Of a stretch of 64,000 nucleotides of DNA, positions 1 to 10,863 are shown one piece after another (positions within the stretch are counted from its first letter, which is position 1; each line of letters starts with the position of its first letter). Under the pieces are notes generated by a model. It did not search any database. It was not told the origin of the DNA and saw only the letters and a list, made by a program, of their open reading frames with translations. Source of the DNA: Theristus sp. LFF4_11 (Eukaryota; Nematoda; Chromadorea; Monhysterida; Xyalidae); assembly GCA_030248135.1 (NCBI GenBank), contig JASANC010000996.1:1-64000 (forward strand), read 5' to 3'. The translations under genes were made by a program, and so were the position numbers.

Positions 1-1940
1 GGAATCAGATGAACAGGCAAAAAACGGACAACAACAGACGCGCAAGTGATCGCAGAAGAGAACTGAAACATTGAGAACACATTTGAAGCGCTGTGCAGCC
101 CCGTCAGAAACAGCTGTGCCTGTGTGTTTGTGCTTCTGCTTGTTTCAGCTCTCAATTTGTTTGCCCCCAGTTCACCAAAGCAACAAACATGCAACAAGTG
201 CAGGATGCCACTGACCCTGCACAATAAAAAAGCATCCGAAACGAGTACAGGAACCCAAACACATTGTTACAATTTCAAAAATGGGTACAAAAATTTGATC
301 CAGAAAACCAGCTACATTCCTGACGTCAGCAAACATTCCCGGAATGCCGACACACAACCGAAAACAATGACGTGTTCAGTAATCCGTTAATTGGTGACAG
401 GCACCAGAAACAAGAGATCATCAAATGTCGAAGCACAGATTATTGCGGCAAAGAGCAACGTCAACAACGGCACCAACTGGTGAAATGTGGATGGAACTCG
501 ACTGAACTACAAATTGACAGGGTGCATAATGTTAGGCATTCATGTAAATAAATACAATGCCGGAAAATAGCGGGCAGGAAATCGCAAAAAAGAAGGTACG
601 ATTGTTGGTGACGCCTTTCCACTGCGGTTTGGTTTACTTTTGTGCAGCGTGTGCCTATGTTTGAGTGTGTTTTGTTTGAATACGCTGGAAAAAATGCCCG
701 TGATAATTTCAGAATTATACTTGTACAGTCATGGGAGCGGCACGTTTGTTGGCGTTTGTCAGACCCGGATCTCTCTTGTGATGCAGGACTTCGTAGCCAT
801 TGGCGCAGACCAACTGTATTTGCGAACTTTGAAGAATTCTGTTTACGAAAAAGAACTGTTAGACGGACAAACGGGATCACAAAGTGACACGGCGTGTGTG
901 CGTGTGTGTGTGTGGGTGCGTGTCATGACGGAAGTCAAACATCATTGTGGATCCGGTTTTGTTGACCGGGGGGAATAAGAATGCATGCTCGGTCAAAATT
1001 TTATTTTATTTTTTTGCTCCTACTCAAAAGTTCTGGGAAGCTTCTGAACAAAAAACGGAAATAACGTAAGGCCACAAATTGTCTGGTAAACAGTGCGGTA
1101 AATCAGAATTCACATCGATTTGTTTACAACGACTGTGGAATAATGGAACAAACTACGGCTCAAGGTGAAGCTTGCGCAGAAACCAAAAGTTCAAAAGTTC
1201 GCAGCATTCTGCAATGTTTTCTGTTTGCGTCCAAAAAATAGAGAAGATAAAAAATGATTCAATCACCACCAAACCAATCAGACATTCTTGATGCTAATGA
1301 AATGAAGAAATAGCAGTCCAACCGAATTGTCACCGTGTGAGGTCATGTGACTTAACGACTACGAGTTCCCATTGTTCCAGTGTAACGTGGCCAACAATGA
1401 TAAAAGATGCTACCCTACGAAACCGATACAAAATCTTATTCCCGCCACATATGACAGCAAGTAAATCGAATGAAAACAAATACAAAACCGTTTATTTCAG
1501 TGTTCTTTAATGCGGCTGTCACGGAAATAGGAAGCTTGGAATGCATGCTGGGCTTAACAGAACAGAAGTAACAAGTTGTGAGATCGTGCGCTCTTTGCTG
1601 AATGCTTGTGGCGTTTTTCCAATGTTGCTTGATTCACTTTAACGCGTTTTTTTCTTATTTGTTGACTCACATTTTTTAATAATATTTCTCGCGCCGTTTA
1701 CTAAAAGTTTTTTCTTGAATAGGTTTTGTTGAGTGGAAAAATTTGACTGATATTTTTTGTGAATCCATTCTGTTGCTACATTTCCACAAAGGGTAAAGCC
1801 CAGCAGAGCGCATGGTGTCGTTAAACTATTTTCGAAATAGTTGCTAAAAACAATATAATTTGCAGGTCTTGTTTTGCTCAAAAGTTTACTTTCCGCTGTT
1901 TCGGAAAATATGCTGGTGGGGGTGTGGCATAATAAAACCG
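1..1940. other. Intergenic region without recognisable gene
   Basis: I see no exon with coherent coding character on either strand. A short GT-rich run occurs near 893-925. The open frames here are short, lack recognisable motifs and overlap one another on both strands. Confidence 0.5.
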
Positions 1941-1954
1941 AAAGGTACATGGAC

Positions 1955-2120
1955 AAGTTCTCCAAAGAAATGGGGGGCGCATGTTCTCCAATCGATAATC
2001 CCGCTCATATGCGTGCAAGTTCTCCAATTCAGTTGCACGTCATAAAGATATGAGCGCACCTTCTCCAAAACAGGGTGTTCACAAATACATATTGCGTTAT
2101 TTTTTACCGCAAAAACTCTG
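1955..2120 (+). repeat. Left arm of ~165-bp inverted repeat with TTCTCCAA motifs
   Basis: This stretch contains several spaced TTCTCCAA motifs and the phrase AACAGGGTGTTCACA, ending in a TTTTTTACCGCAA block. The same succession, in reverse complement, occurs at about 3440-3612. The two arms therefore flank a ~1.3 kb interior. The similarity is clear but imperfect, so this may be an old terminal-inverted-repeat transposon. The exact termini and a target-site duplication were not resolved. Confidence 0.55.
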
Positions 2121-2852
2121 TACCGTTATTGACAGACTGCACGATAAACGTGGATCACAATACAGTATGTGGTTATTGGCATAATTCTCGTGTTTTAACC
2201 CAACTTTTTATATGTTGGTGTCATTGTTGGTGGTGTACATTTTGTAATTCGTGTGTTTCAACCCAATTAATTGTGTGACTTTATGCTTTTTGGTTTTGCT
2301 TAAACATTCTTTATTTTTCATTGTTAATCAACTTGAAACAAATCAAAAGAGGAATTTAAACAAGAAAATGTAGTTTTTTTAATCCGGTCGTGAGAATGTA
2401 GACCGCAAAAAATCATCATGTTCCAAAATGGGGGTTGCTGCCAATAACTTGCCACATAATTACCTGGGAGAGAATCATCTCACTGGCACAACCCGCGTGT
2501 TAACCACCGGAAGTGATCACTTTCCCAAGCAACGCAACTGTCAAAAGGGGGGATCTTGCAGAAATTAATCCTATTGCGTAACAAGATCATGGCGGAAGTC
2601 CGGAAAATGCGACACCCAGGAACCCCGATTGTGGTGAGTTTTTATTTTTTACGATCAGCAAAAGCTAATTTTGTTTTTTCTTCTTACTTTCACAAGTGCC
2701 ACTGTAACTTTTTCATTGATACCGCAAAATCTCTGCTCTTTTTACTTGATGAAACGTAATTTTCAAAACTCACAACGTTATACACGCGTGATTGTCGTAC
2801 TTTTGTGTTATGTACATGCAAAAAATGTGATTTCAGAAGTTCACCGGCAATC

Positions 2853-3041
2853 ATGGTTTACGCGTTAGAGTGGATTCCAACGACACACGGGAAGCAGCAA
2901 ATGGCGCGATACCGCAGTGTTCTTTATCCTGGGAGTGTTTACGAATTCAGTATTCGCGACACGATGAACAACGGCACGGTCTACTTGCGGTGCAACGACT
3001 GCGAAAGAATCAGCAAACGCAATGTGTGTGACTGTAAATAG
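2853..3041 (+). CDS. Possible small FLYWCH-like/transposon-derived ORF
   Basis: The frame from the ATG reads 62 residues. It contains a block with the pattern Tyr-x-Phe, then NGTVYLRC, then CxxC-like cysteines (RCNDC), and ends RNVCDCK. The NG-T-x-Y-x-R-C pattern recalls FLYWCH-type or MULE-associated zinc domains, but no full domain can be assigned. A TTTCAG acceptor lies directly upstream (2831-2836), so the frame could be a downstream exon. An ATG at 2589 ending in a GTGAGT donor at 2634 is a candidate first exon, but its phase does not match this frame. The ORF lies between the inverted repeats at 1955-2120 and 3440-3612, which favours a mobile-element remnant over a host gene. Low confidence. 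Confidence 0.3.
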   Translation: MVYALEWIPTTHGKQQMARYRSVLYPGSVYEFSIRDTMNNGTVYLRCNDCERISKRNVCDCK

Positions 3042-3072
3042 CTTTTACATTAGAATGTTGTTTATTACAACT

Positions 3073-3112
3073 TATCTATTTATTTATTTATTTATTTATT
3101 TATTATGTATTT
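3073..3112. repeat. (TTTA)n microsatellite
   Basis: About ten near-perfect copies of a TTTA/ATTT tetranucleotide, about 30 bp downstream of the possible FLYWCH-like ORF. It may mark the A/T-rich 3' part of the element framed by the inverted repeats. Confidence 0.8.
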
Positions 3113-3439
3113 ATTAAGACCAGACCAGCTCAATTTGCTAACAAACAAGTGCTTTTGGCTATTTATTTACGCGTGGTGTTTTTTGTTCTTATCACCAGTG
3201 ATTGCTACGGGTGTAGCGTTTGTTTTTACCGCATGTTTTTGAGTCTTTGCTATTCATTTTGGTGTTATGCTTTTCAAGTGACTTTTTGCGGGTGTAAACA
3301 TTTTGCTACATAAATATGGAAGCAAATTTGATCTGAAATAGGAAGCAGTGGTAACAATGACACTAGGGATGAAAAACATGAATTACACCAATAAGAACAA
3401 AACACTGAGGTTGCGGTACGGACGGAATATGAAGAAATG

Positions 3440-3612
3440 ATTGTGCAGAGAGTTGCGGTAAAAAATGATGCAAAACGTATATGTGAACACCCTGTTTTGG
3501 AGAAGGTGCGCTCATAAGCTTATGACGTGTGTTGGGATTGGAGAACTTGCACGCATATGAGCGGATTATCGATTGGAGAACGTGCGCCCCCCTTTTTCTT
3601 TGGAGAACATGA
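3440..3612 (-). repeat. Right arm of TTCTCCAA inverted repeat
   Basis: Reverse-complement counterpart of the 1955-2120 arm. It carries the same order of motifs (TTTTTTACCGCAA, GTGTTCAC, then CTTCTCCAA repeats). The two arms face each other around ~1.3 kb that includes the small FLYWCH-like frame. Confidence 0.55.
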
Positions 3613-3987
3613 CATCCAATCAAACCGAAATTGGCGCAGTTCGAGTGTTTGTTGGTGGCTTCCCTTATTTTGCGAATATCCCTTTTGGGAGTACTTACAG
3701 TTTTGCTTGTGCACACACGATGATGAGACTTTCGTTTCTGTTATTCTTGTGGTTTTGGAGAAAAAACAGCTGAACGAAAAAGAAAACTGAAAAGCCGAAA
3801 AAACGGAAGTTCAGTTTTCGAAAAAACGTTCTTAGTGACACAGTTTCCAACTGTACGAAATCGGGACTGTTCTTCACTACTTTTTGGTTAGTTTTGTAAA
3901 CTAAAAATGACAGTCCGCCAGCTCGAGTTTTTTGCCCTATAAGGAAAAGAATACTGCTTCATTCATCCGTGGAGGCAAAACTTGAGA

Positions 3988-4447
3988 ATACCGTATTACC
4001 TCTAATAAACCCCCATGGGGGTTTATTTCTTCAGCGACTTCTGGGGGTGGGGGTTTTTTTTTGGGGGGGGTTTATTTTGGGGGGGGGGGGTATTTGGAAA
4101 CCATTTTTAGGGGTGGGCAAAATGGCAAAAATACCTTCCATGGCAGGAAGGAAGTCGCAGAAACTTCTACTCTACATAGAATTTTCCTTTTACAACAGCC
4201 TGTTGTAATTAAGTTTCCATTAACTTATCAATTTGGGGCCTTTGGAAGCACAATTTCATCATTTTCACTGCAACCAGCCACTGAATTCGCTGGGTATGTG
4301 TTTCAAACAGGTTTCCAATAATCCCCCATAATGGATTATTTTGGGGGGGGGGATTATTTAGAAACTTGTCGAGGGGGTGGGGGTTTTTTTTGGGGGGGGG
4401 GGGGGGGGCCTAATTTTGGGGGGGGGTTTAATAGAGGTAATACGGTA
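3988..4447. mobile_element. G-rich MITE with TACCGTATTACC termini
   Basis: The segment starts TACCGTATTACCTC and ends GAGGTAATACGGTA, a clear terminal inverted repeat of about 14 bp. The TIR runs into C5/G5 tracts around AATAAACCCCC. The interior is dominated by G runs of 8-17 nt. A second copy of the left end, including the CCCCCATGGGGG palindrome and the GTCAGCGACTT or TTCAGCGACTT block, starts near 55965. No clear target-site duplication was found, so the superfamily is unassigned. Confidence 0.6.
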
Positions 4448-4970
4448 AGTAAATTCTTGGATTGGATTGGCGGGGTTTTTGATTAAATCAATATATCCGA
4501 AGATGCGCGAAGCGCATACGTGTACGTGTAATTTCCATGCCGCGAAGAATCCAGACACACAAACAATTAATTTATCAAAGGCACAGTTTTTTGTTCATCT
4601 GTGACAAAAAAACTAATTGGAAACCGACGATAAATACAGAGTATGTATTCTAACAAGTGAAAAGGGATGTGGTTTTGTTAGTTGAAATAACATTTCATCT
4701 TCGTTTGATCCATATATCGCCGATTGATGTAATTAATTGAAAGTACATACCCAATGTGCCCGTATTTGAAAGCCGCGCTTTAAAATTCGCAGCTACATCG
4801 CTTGAAACACCTGATACCCAGTCGTCTGCACAATACGTGTATTCTCTTCATGTTTATCAATCATCCTTTCGAATGATGACGTGCAGATTGGAAAATATAC
4901 ATGCAGAGTGGTTCATTCAGGCAGTCAGAAAAATCAGGAGTTTTTTGAACACATATGACATATTTTTTAA
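4448..4970. other. Intergenic, nothing recognised
   Basis: No coding exon, RNA gene or defined repeat could be supported here. The sequence is moderately AT-rich. Confidence 0.4.
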
Positions 4971-5183
4971 ACGTGTCCCACTGAAATGACGTCATGTGCC
5001 ACAAAACATGCGCTTGTCGTTCACAGCAAACCAGAGTTTCCGTTTAGCCGATTTTTTCCCGTAAACAAATGGTGAATGTTGCAACAGTAACACCAAACTG
5101 AAATTTTAGTGCCTGTACTTTGACAAACGGGCGTTTTCAAAGCAAATGATGTCATTTTAGTCCGGACACATTTGAATAAATCC
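4971..5183 (-). mobile_element. ~210-bp MITE with TGACGTCA near both ends
   Basis: This segment is repeated in the opposite orientation at about 46906-47118. Its two ends are mutually inverted around the pattern ACGTGTCC-ACT-AAATGACGTCAT, so it looks like a short non-autonomous DNA transposon. It brings a full CRE-type palindrome (TGACGTCA) to within about 300 bp upstream of the GPCR start codon. The other copy lies just upstream of the M8 peptidase gene and of the securin-like gene. Confidence 0.6.
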
Positions 5184-5265
5184 ACAATACTAATTTCAGT
5201 ACAGTTCAAAAGAATAATTCGCGAACTCGTCATTTTAAATCCATCAGAAAAAATATTCGCCAACA

Positions 5266-8064
5266 ATGCCTACGAATAATGACGAGCTTGTCTCGTACAA
5301 CGGTCTTCGCGATCTACTGCACCATTACATTTTTCCCTTTCAACTGTTGTTCGGCGTCATCGGCAACTCGTTGATACTCGTCGTTCTCCTGTCGAAGCCG
5401 ATGCGAAACAAGGCCAACAACGTGCTGCTCGCCGCGATGGCCGTCACCGACGTCATGTTTCTGATTTGTATGGCGCCGATGAACTTCTATCGACATCCGT
5501 GGCTGGTCGGCGGCGGAAGTGAAAATGATGATCGATTGAACAGTGATAACAATGGCAACGCAACCCAACTGTACAGAGCGATTCGCTACGGGACGTCGTT
5601 GTTCAAGGTGCAGCTGGAGCCGCACATGCTCGCGATGGCCAACTGTTTTTCGATGTCGTCGAGCTGGTGAGCGAATTTCAATTTCAGTTTTTTTGCGCAA
5701 ATTTTAGTTTTTGTAATTCCTGATTTTTTTCGTTGGCAAAACGCAACACGCGCTAAATGCTCTTCAATCGCGCGTTTTTTTCTCACACAGGTTCATGGTG
5801 GCAATCAGCGTGTCGCGTCTCGCCGCGATCTGGCATCCCTTGAAGGTCAGGCAACTGTGGACGCGCGCGCGTCTGATGACGGCGATCGTCACCGTTTACA
5901 CAGCGGCATTCCTGTTGACGTTCGATTTTCACGTCGAGAAACGCTGGTGGTACGAGCACAACGTGACGACCTGCTGCCACCCGGCAACTGGCGCCAATCG
6001 CTCGCTGAGCCTGTTGCGCTCGGAGCACCGGTGGCCGGCGTATTCGAGATACAATCGATTGGTGTTGGTCTTCTTGCAGGTTCGTTCAGGGTTTTTTTCC
6101 CGTCACCGCTCGTGTGGCCTGAGTGGTAGCGCGTTAGAGCCCATTGTATGTGCATTCGGCACATCGAGCCCCTAACCGAGAGAAGTGTATTGGCGCTTAA
6201 TAAAGATAGAAAAACTCGATGGGCTCTCTGCGGTACTTGACGGCGTTCTGTGTACGCTTATCTGGGTTTTGCCCTGGGATGAAAACATCACTTAAGTTTA
6301 CTTTTTTTAAACTACCGCCAGTGATCAAATTTTGTTAATCTAAAGCCTCATTCATGGTACTCGAAGCAAAAACGTTGCAGCTTCACGTGTTAAAGTGACG
6401 CCTGCGCTTTAGCGCGCGCGAGTGTATGAATGGGCCGTAAGAAAATTTTTTTTAATTTACCGTCATCCGTTGTTCTTCCGTCACACACAGGTTCTGATCC
6501 CGGTCTCCGCAGTCTCCATCATCAATTGCGGGCTCGTTTGGACGTTGAAACGTCAACGACAATGTCTGCGACGCTTCCAAGAGCAGTTCACGCAGAGTTA
6601 CGTCGTCAGCTATACCGCCGCTCAAGGTGGTGCGTGGCAAAAGCAAAATAGGAGAATAAATAACTGATAATTTTCCATCTACAGTAGTTTTATCTGTAGT
6701 TTTCTTCTGTTCATTTCGACACTAATGACGCAAACCAATCACTGCCCGTATAACAAAAAACCACAGGCAAGGTGTACACGGACGAACAGCTGGAGCTGAA
6801 CTACGAGCACAACGGTGAGCTGCTCGACGAGCTGATGGACGGCGCCAATGAACTGAACGAGGATCGCTACATTCTACTGATGAACAAAGCGTTGGTTTTT
6901 GTGAACATTTTTTCATTGCTGCTTTGGGTTTTTCGATCATGCAAAACAGATTCCAAGGTAAGGTCTCGGTCCCGAAAATGAAATCTGGTTGGACTCTAGG
7001 TTCCAAGCGAATGCCAGCTCCAACAATAAAATAACCATGGGAAAAACACCTGAGTGGTGGTTGCAGGGCGGGACGGAACGTGAGCGCTGCAATTATAAAT
7101 CAAGCAAAACAACAAAAAATCACCAGATCGCACGAATTCAAACAAACAAACAAAAATAACCGAAAAAAACAAACGACGTTGGCAGTCACCGGCCGAGCGT
7201 CGAGACAACGGCCACCGGTGGCTCACAGTCGAACGCGTCTAGCAGCGGCGCGTCCGCACGCGAGCGCCATCGAGCGCTGGAGGAGCGACGAATTGCGATC
7301 GTCGAGGTCTCGATCGCGCTGTGCTACACGCTGACGCACGTGCCGTCGGCGATCCTGGCGCTCGCGTGGATGACGTCGCTCGCTGAGACGAAACGACTGC
7401 TGCTGTACAAAATTGGTCTGTCAATTCGGATTTGTCTCCAGAAAATCGACGTTTTTGGTGATTCAACGTGGATTTTGTGTTGATGAAGTCAACTTTTTTT
7501 GGCCATTCAAAGTGGATTTGTCTTGATAACTTGATGATTAACATTTTTTAGTGATTCACAAAAAGCGTAGTGTTCATTTTAAACATTATGGGCGAAATCA
7601 GTCGCTGGTCAATGAAAATGTCAGTTTTTCATCAGCGTGGAACAGGAACAGACCGTTTTATGACGTAGTTTCTCATTACGGAGGAAAATGAGTTGACTCA
7701 ACTTGGCTGGCAGTCCGACAAGATCCTTGATAACATGGGTCTTTGTTTGTTGAATGGTCATTGCCAGAACAACAGAAAGTTCAAGAGCCTATGGAAAACT
7801 AAGGCCAACACACAACTTGTTCACTTGTCGTTTTTTTTCCTCAGTGAATTGTTCCATTTTAATTTCAGATTTTTTCATCATTCACCGAATGCAACCAATA
7901 ATAAAATTCAACTTCTGTAATTTGGTTTGTTTTCAGGCGTACTAACGAATTCATTGGTGGTCACCGGTAAAACGTTAAATTTCGTGTTGTTCTGCGTGAC
8001 ATCGGCCCATTTTCGACGGCATCTACGGGCGAGATTGCTTGGGGCACAATTGAAACGGAGATGA
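5266..8064 (+). CDS. Rhodopsin-family neuropeptide-type GPCR
   Basis: Six exons join in frame with canonical GT-AG introns: 5266-5666, 5791-6079, 6491-6626, 6767-6890, 7186-7415 and 7937-8064, giving 435 residues. The order of features is as follows. TM1 ([14 protein letters not shown]) is followed by TM2 ([15 protein letters not shown] with the conserved D). A long first extracellular loop leads to TM3, which ends in [19 protein letters not shown], where SR replaces DRY. TM4 and TM5 ([11 protein letters not shown]) follow. Intracellular loop 3 is long and acidic (around residues 276-320) and ends in a Ser/Ala-rich linker. TM6 is [19 protein letters not shown] and TM7 is [14 protein letters not shown], then a short basic tail. 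The TM7 motif and GN in TM1 resemble invertebrate FMRFamide/myosuppressin-type peptide receptors, but the ligand is not deducible. The exon 4/5 boundary (donor GTTGGT, weak acceptor GGCAG) is the least certain. AATAAA lies at 8148. Confidence 0.8.
6100..6295 (+). repeat. tRNA-like SINE in GPCR intron 2
   Basis: An A-box-like TGGCCTGAGTGG and a B-box-like region near CATCGAGCCCC precede a body containing AACTCGATGGGC, ACGGCGTTCTGT and TACGCTTATCTGGG. The same body motifs in the same order recur near 55842-55950. This identifies a dispersed tRNA-derived family rather than a functional tRNA; a cloverleaf could not be drawn convincingly. Confidence 0.5.
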
Positions 8065-8147
8065 TATTGTGTATCTGTACTGTGTACACATGTGTACATT
8101 TTTTGTAATTCCAGTCAAACAACTGTTTTGTTGACAATTCGTGTTTG

Positions 8148-8153
8148 AATAAA
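8148..8153 (+). terminator. Poly(A) signal AATAAA of the GPCR gene
   Basis: A canonical AATAAA occurs 84 nt after the GPCR stop codon. It lies before the 3' end of the convergent zinc-finger gene, so the two 3' ends are only about 140 bp apart. Confidence 0.5.
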
Positions 8154-8290
8154 AGAGAATTTATCAAAGCGGGTACATGTGGAACACCAAAACGACTCAA
8201 CCAACAGACCACAAAAGCCCGAAAACTTCATGGTTCTAAGAAGTGAACAAGAACAAGCACAAACATTTTGAGCAGTTCAGTGAAACCAGA

Positions 8291-10199
8291 TCACTTTTTG
8301 TTTCGGTGAACTCGTCTCTTATGAACGTTCAAATTCCAGATAGTGAACTTCTTGCCGCATTGGTCACACTCGTATTTCGGTCGGTTTTTCGCGTGATGTC
8401 GACTGTCGATATGAAACTGCAAATTCACTTTCATCGCAAACGTCTCGTGACAATGCTCGCACACGAACGGTCGCTCGCTGGCATGTCGATTCTTGACATG
8501 CTGCGCCAGGGTGCCCTTGTTTTTCGCTCGATACCCGCACCTGTCGCAGTTGAACGGCCGCAAATCGCCACTGGCCTCGTGTTTATTTCGATGATGTTGG
8601 CGTAAATAATATTTATTCGCGCACACGTACGCGCACGCTTCGCACGCGAATGTTTCCGTGCTGTGACGCTGCAGCTTGTGCTGGCGGACTGCCGGATTGT
8701 TGCGAAATTTGACGAAACAAACGTCGCATTCCGCTGGGTTCGGCGGTTTCGATGCGAGCGAATGACGATGTCGAACATGAGATCGGAGGCCGTGTTCGGT
8801 TTTCGCGCGAAATTCACACTGCGAACAGGGAAACGGGCGATCTGCGGTGGCGGCAACGTTCGATGGCTTTGTTGTTGTTGTTGTTGAGGGTGTCGGTTTG
8901 TTGTCCGTTGTTCGTGCTGTCGGCTCGTTTATGACGTCGGTGTTCTCCGTCATGGTTTCTGGTAGCCGCGCAATAATCTCTGTTTGCTTATCGTTCGCTG
9001 TGTGATTGAAACACTCGTAGTTGTCAGACGACAATACCATGCGCATGTGCGTTCTGCGTAGATGCGCGAGAAAAGCGCTCGCGCTCAATGAGACGACGCG
9101 ACAAGCAATGCATCTGATCGCGGTACATCTAGGGTTAGGGGAAAAAAAAATCCGGATTTTTTTTTAATTAAAAAAAAATTTTTTTTACAAGTTAGGTTCG
9201 TTCGAAGCGTCTCGTCGAGCTGAGTTCATCTAGACTATTTTCAGAACGATCCGGGAAACTATAAGAGCGAAAATCGTGTTTTATTGAAATTATGTCCATT
9301 TCATAGAGGGAAAGTTGCATTTTCAACAGTAAAACAGGGCAATTTTTCACGTGTACTTGAATATTGAACCGTTCTTAGTGGTTCCTCTTTAGAAAATTAC
9401 CAAAATTTGACTGTGTTCAAAAATTCCTGTTTGCTGTAGCTAAGTCGGCAACCCCTGTCGACCCGGTCGCCCCCCCCCCCCCAAGACACTTACTTTCAGG
9501 TTCAACCAGCTATGCTATCTGCCACATGGCGAGAGCCCACTCTTCAAATCATCGTATCGAAAACACGTACCATGATTTCGCGATCACGTTGCGGGCAACT
9601 GACAGACGCAAGTTTAACACGTTAGTTTAGCTCAGCACGCAAGTTTTAACATGTGGCCATGTTATCGGGTATCTGAAAAACGGTCGTGTGATGTGGTATT
9701 AACCAACATCTCCGCTCAAATTGTTTAACAATATATCGCACAACTCCATTGTAGACCTATAACATACGCCAATCAACAAGATATCATGTTCATCTCATGG
9801 CCTACCGACTGAAAAACATGTTCTAAGTTGCAAGAAAACGATTTCTGAAACGATATTTCAATTCAGTTAAGTCATTTCAACGCTAAAAATTGACTCTAGA
9901 AGTCATCCAAATCGAAAAACATGGAGTACGTCGGTCAAAATGACCAAATAATGACATTTACCTAAGCACACAAAGAAGTTGGGAAGAAAATTTGGTTTGA
10001 ACTTTCAAAAAATTATGCCATAAATCGAATTTTCAGAGCAAAGTAGAAGAAAAAATTTTCAAATTTTTTTTTTTAAATTTGAAAAAAAAAATCCAAATTT
10101 TTTTAAAAAAAAAAACGAAAAAAAAAATAAAAAAAAATTTTTTTTTCAAAGCCCCTAACCCTAGGTACATCGCAACGAAGGAGCTGCACTTGTCGACAT
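8291..10199 (-). CDS. C2H2 zinc-finger protein, first exon split by hAT-like element
   Basis: The start codon at 10199 follows a TTTTTTTCAG acceptor by five bases. Twelve codons (10199-10164) are followed by a 1034-bp hAT-like element and one extra copy of its 8-bp target site. The frame then resumes at 9121 and runs uninterrupted to the stop at 8291. With the insertion removed the protein is 288 residues with seven C2H2 fingers. Finger 1 is degenerate and N-terminal (C-IA-C ... H-LRRT-H). A Thr/Asn-rich linker follows, then six fingers such as CSQC..HVRHRH and CDRC..HVKNRH. The block C-T/A-A-I-R/K-C spanning the insertion site is conserved in the paralogue at 11554-12471, which shows that the interrupted exon was coding. 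Role: probable DNA-binding transcription regulator; target unknown. As read, a stop (TAG) occurs at the element's first base, so this allele is null unless the element is removed from DNA or RNA. Confidence 0.75.
9130..10163 (-). mobile_element. hAT-like non-autonomous element, copy 1 (1034 bp)
   Basis: The ends are perfect 12-bp inverted repeats TAGGGTTAGGGG. The flanks are a perfect 8-bp target-site duplication (GGTACATC, 9122-9129 and 10164-10171). An 8-bp duplication with TAGGG-type ends is typical of hAT elements. No transposase is encoded, and the interior has only short unrelated frames. Both subterminal regions are long alternating A- and T-tracts; next to one end is the palindrome ATCCGGAT. 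Read on the minus strand it starts TAGGGTTAGGGGCTTTG, the same orientation as its host zinc-finger gene. Confidence 0.9.
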
Positions 10200-10715
10200 G
10201 TTTGCTGAAAAAAACGTGTTTCTTTTTTTAGCGACTTAAAGAAACGTAACGGAACGCGGAACGTAACGGATCACACAAATTAAAGTGATCGTTATCGAAC
10301 CTGAAAGTTGAAACGCACGTTGGGCGGTTGTTTGGTTGGGAACGCAGATAGAAATCATGAAAAATGCAAGAAAATTGCCAGTGTGCATTTATAAAAGGGT
10401 ACAGAAAGGAGAAACACGAAAAAAACCACCAGTTTAAGAGGCCGAAACTGTCGATGCACAAAAAAATACCGCAATAAAATCAGACAAAATGCCACAAAAA
10501 TACGGCAAGGGTCATCACGTGAAATAGTGATGCGAAACCCCAAACAAACACTTGCAGACCCCGTTCGTACGTTTTGCAGCAAAAACCACACCGAATGCAC
10601 AGCGCACGGATGATATCTTGTAAAAAGAAAAGGGTCCTATCGCTATCTCATACATGTTGCAAAGCATGTGAACAAGTGTATGCAAAATTTTTTGTGCCGC
10701 CGGGATTGCAGAATA

Positions 10716-10863
10716 CAGTCTTAACTCTAAATTATAGGGAATCAGCTGACTGGTTGCTGATCCCATTATGCGTACTTTCTGTGCAAAATCGATTTCTGTA
10801 CAGAAAGTATGCATCACGTGATCAGCATCCAATCGACTAATACCCTATAATTTAATTAGACTG
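10716..10863. mobile_element. Mariner-like MITE (CAGT ends, TA target)
   Basis: The element begins CAGTCTTAACTCTAAATTATAGG and ends with the inverted counterpart ...TTAGACTG, flanked by TA on both sides. A central hairpin region includes GATCAGCA, CACGTGATCAGC and TATGCATCACGTG. Related copies occur at 43604, 57985 and, in truncated form, 22755, 35250, 50089 and 62670. Confidence 0.7.

Noticed and set aside
124..978. Several overlapping frames of 80-140 codons on both strands near the left edge
   Set aside because: They overlap one another, start at non-ATG codons in part, and show no domain, signal peptide or splice-consistent continuation.
6900..6959. Extension of GPCR exon 4 to the strong AAG|GTAAGG donor
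   Set aside because: It would put a hydrophobic ~15-residue stretch in intracellular loop 3 and end in phase 0, which does not match exon 5; the GC|GTTGGT donor gives the correct phase.
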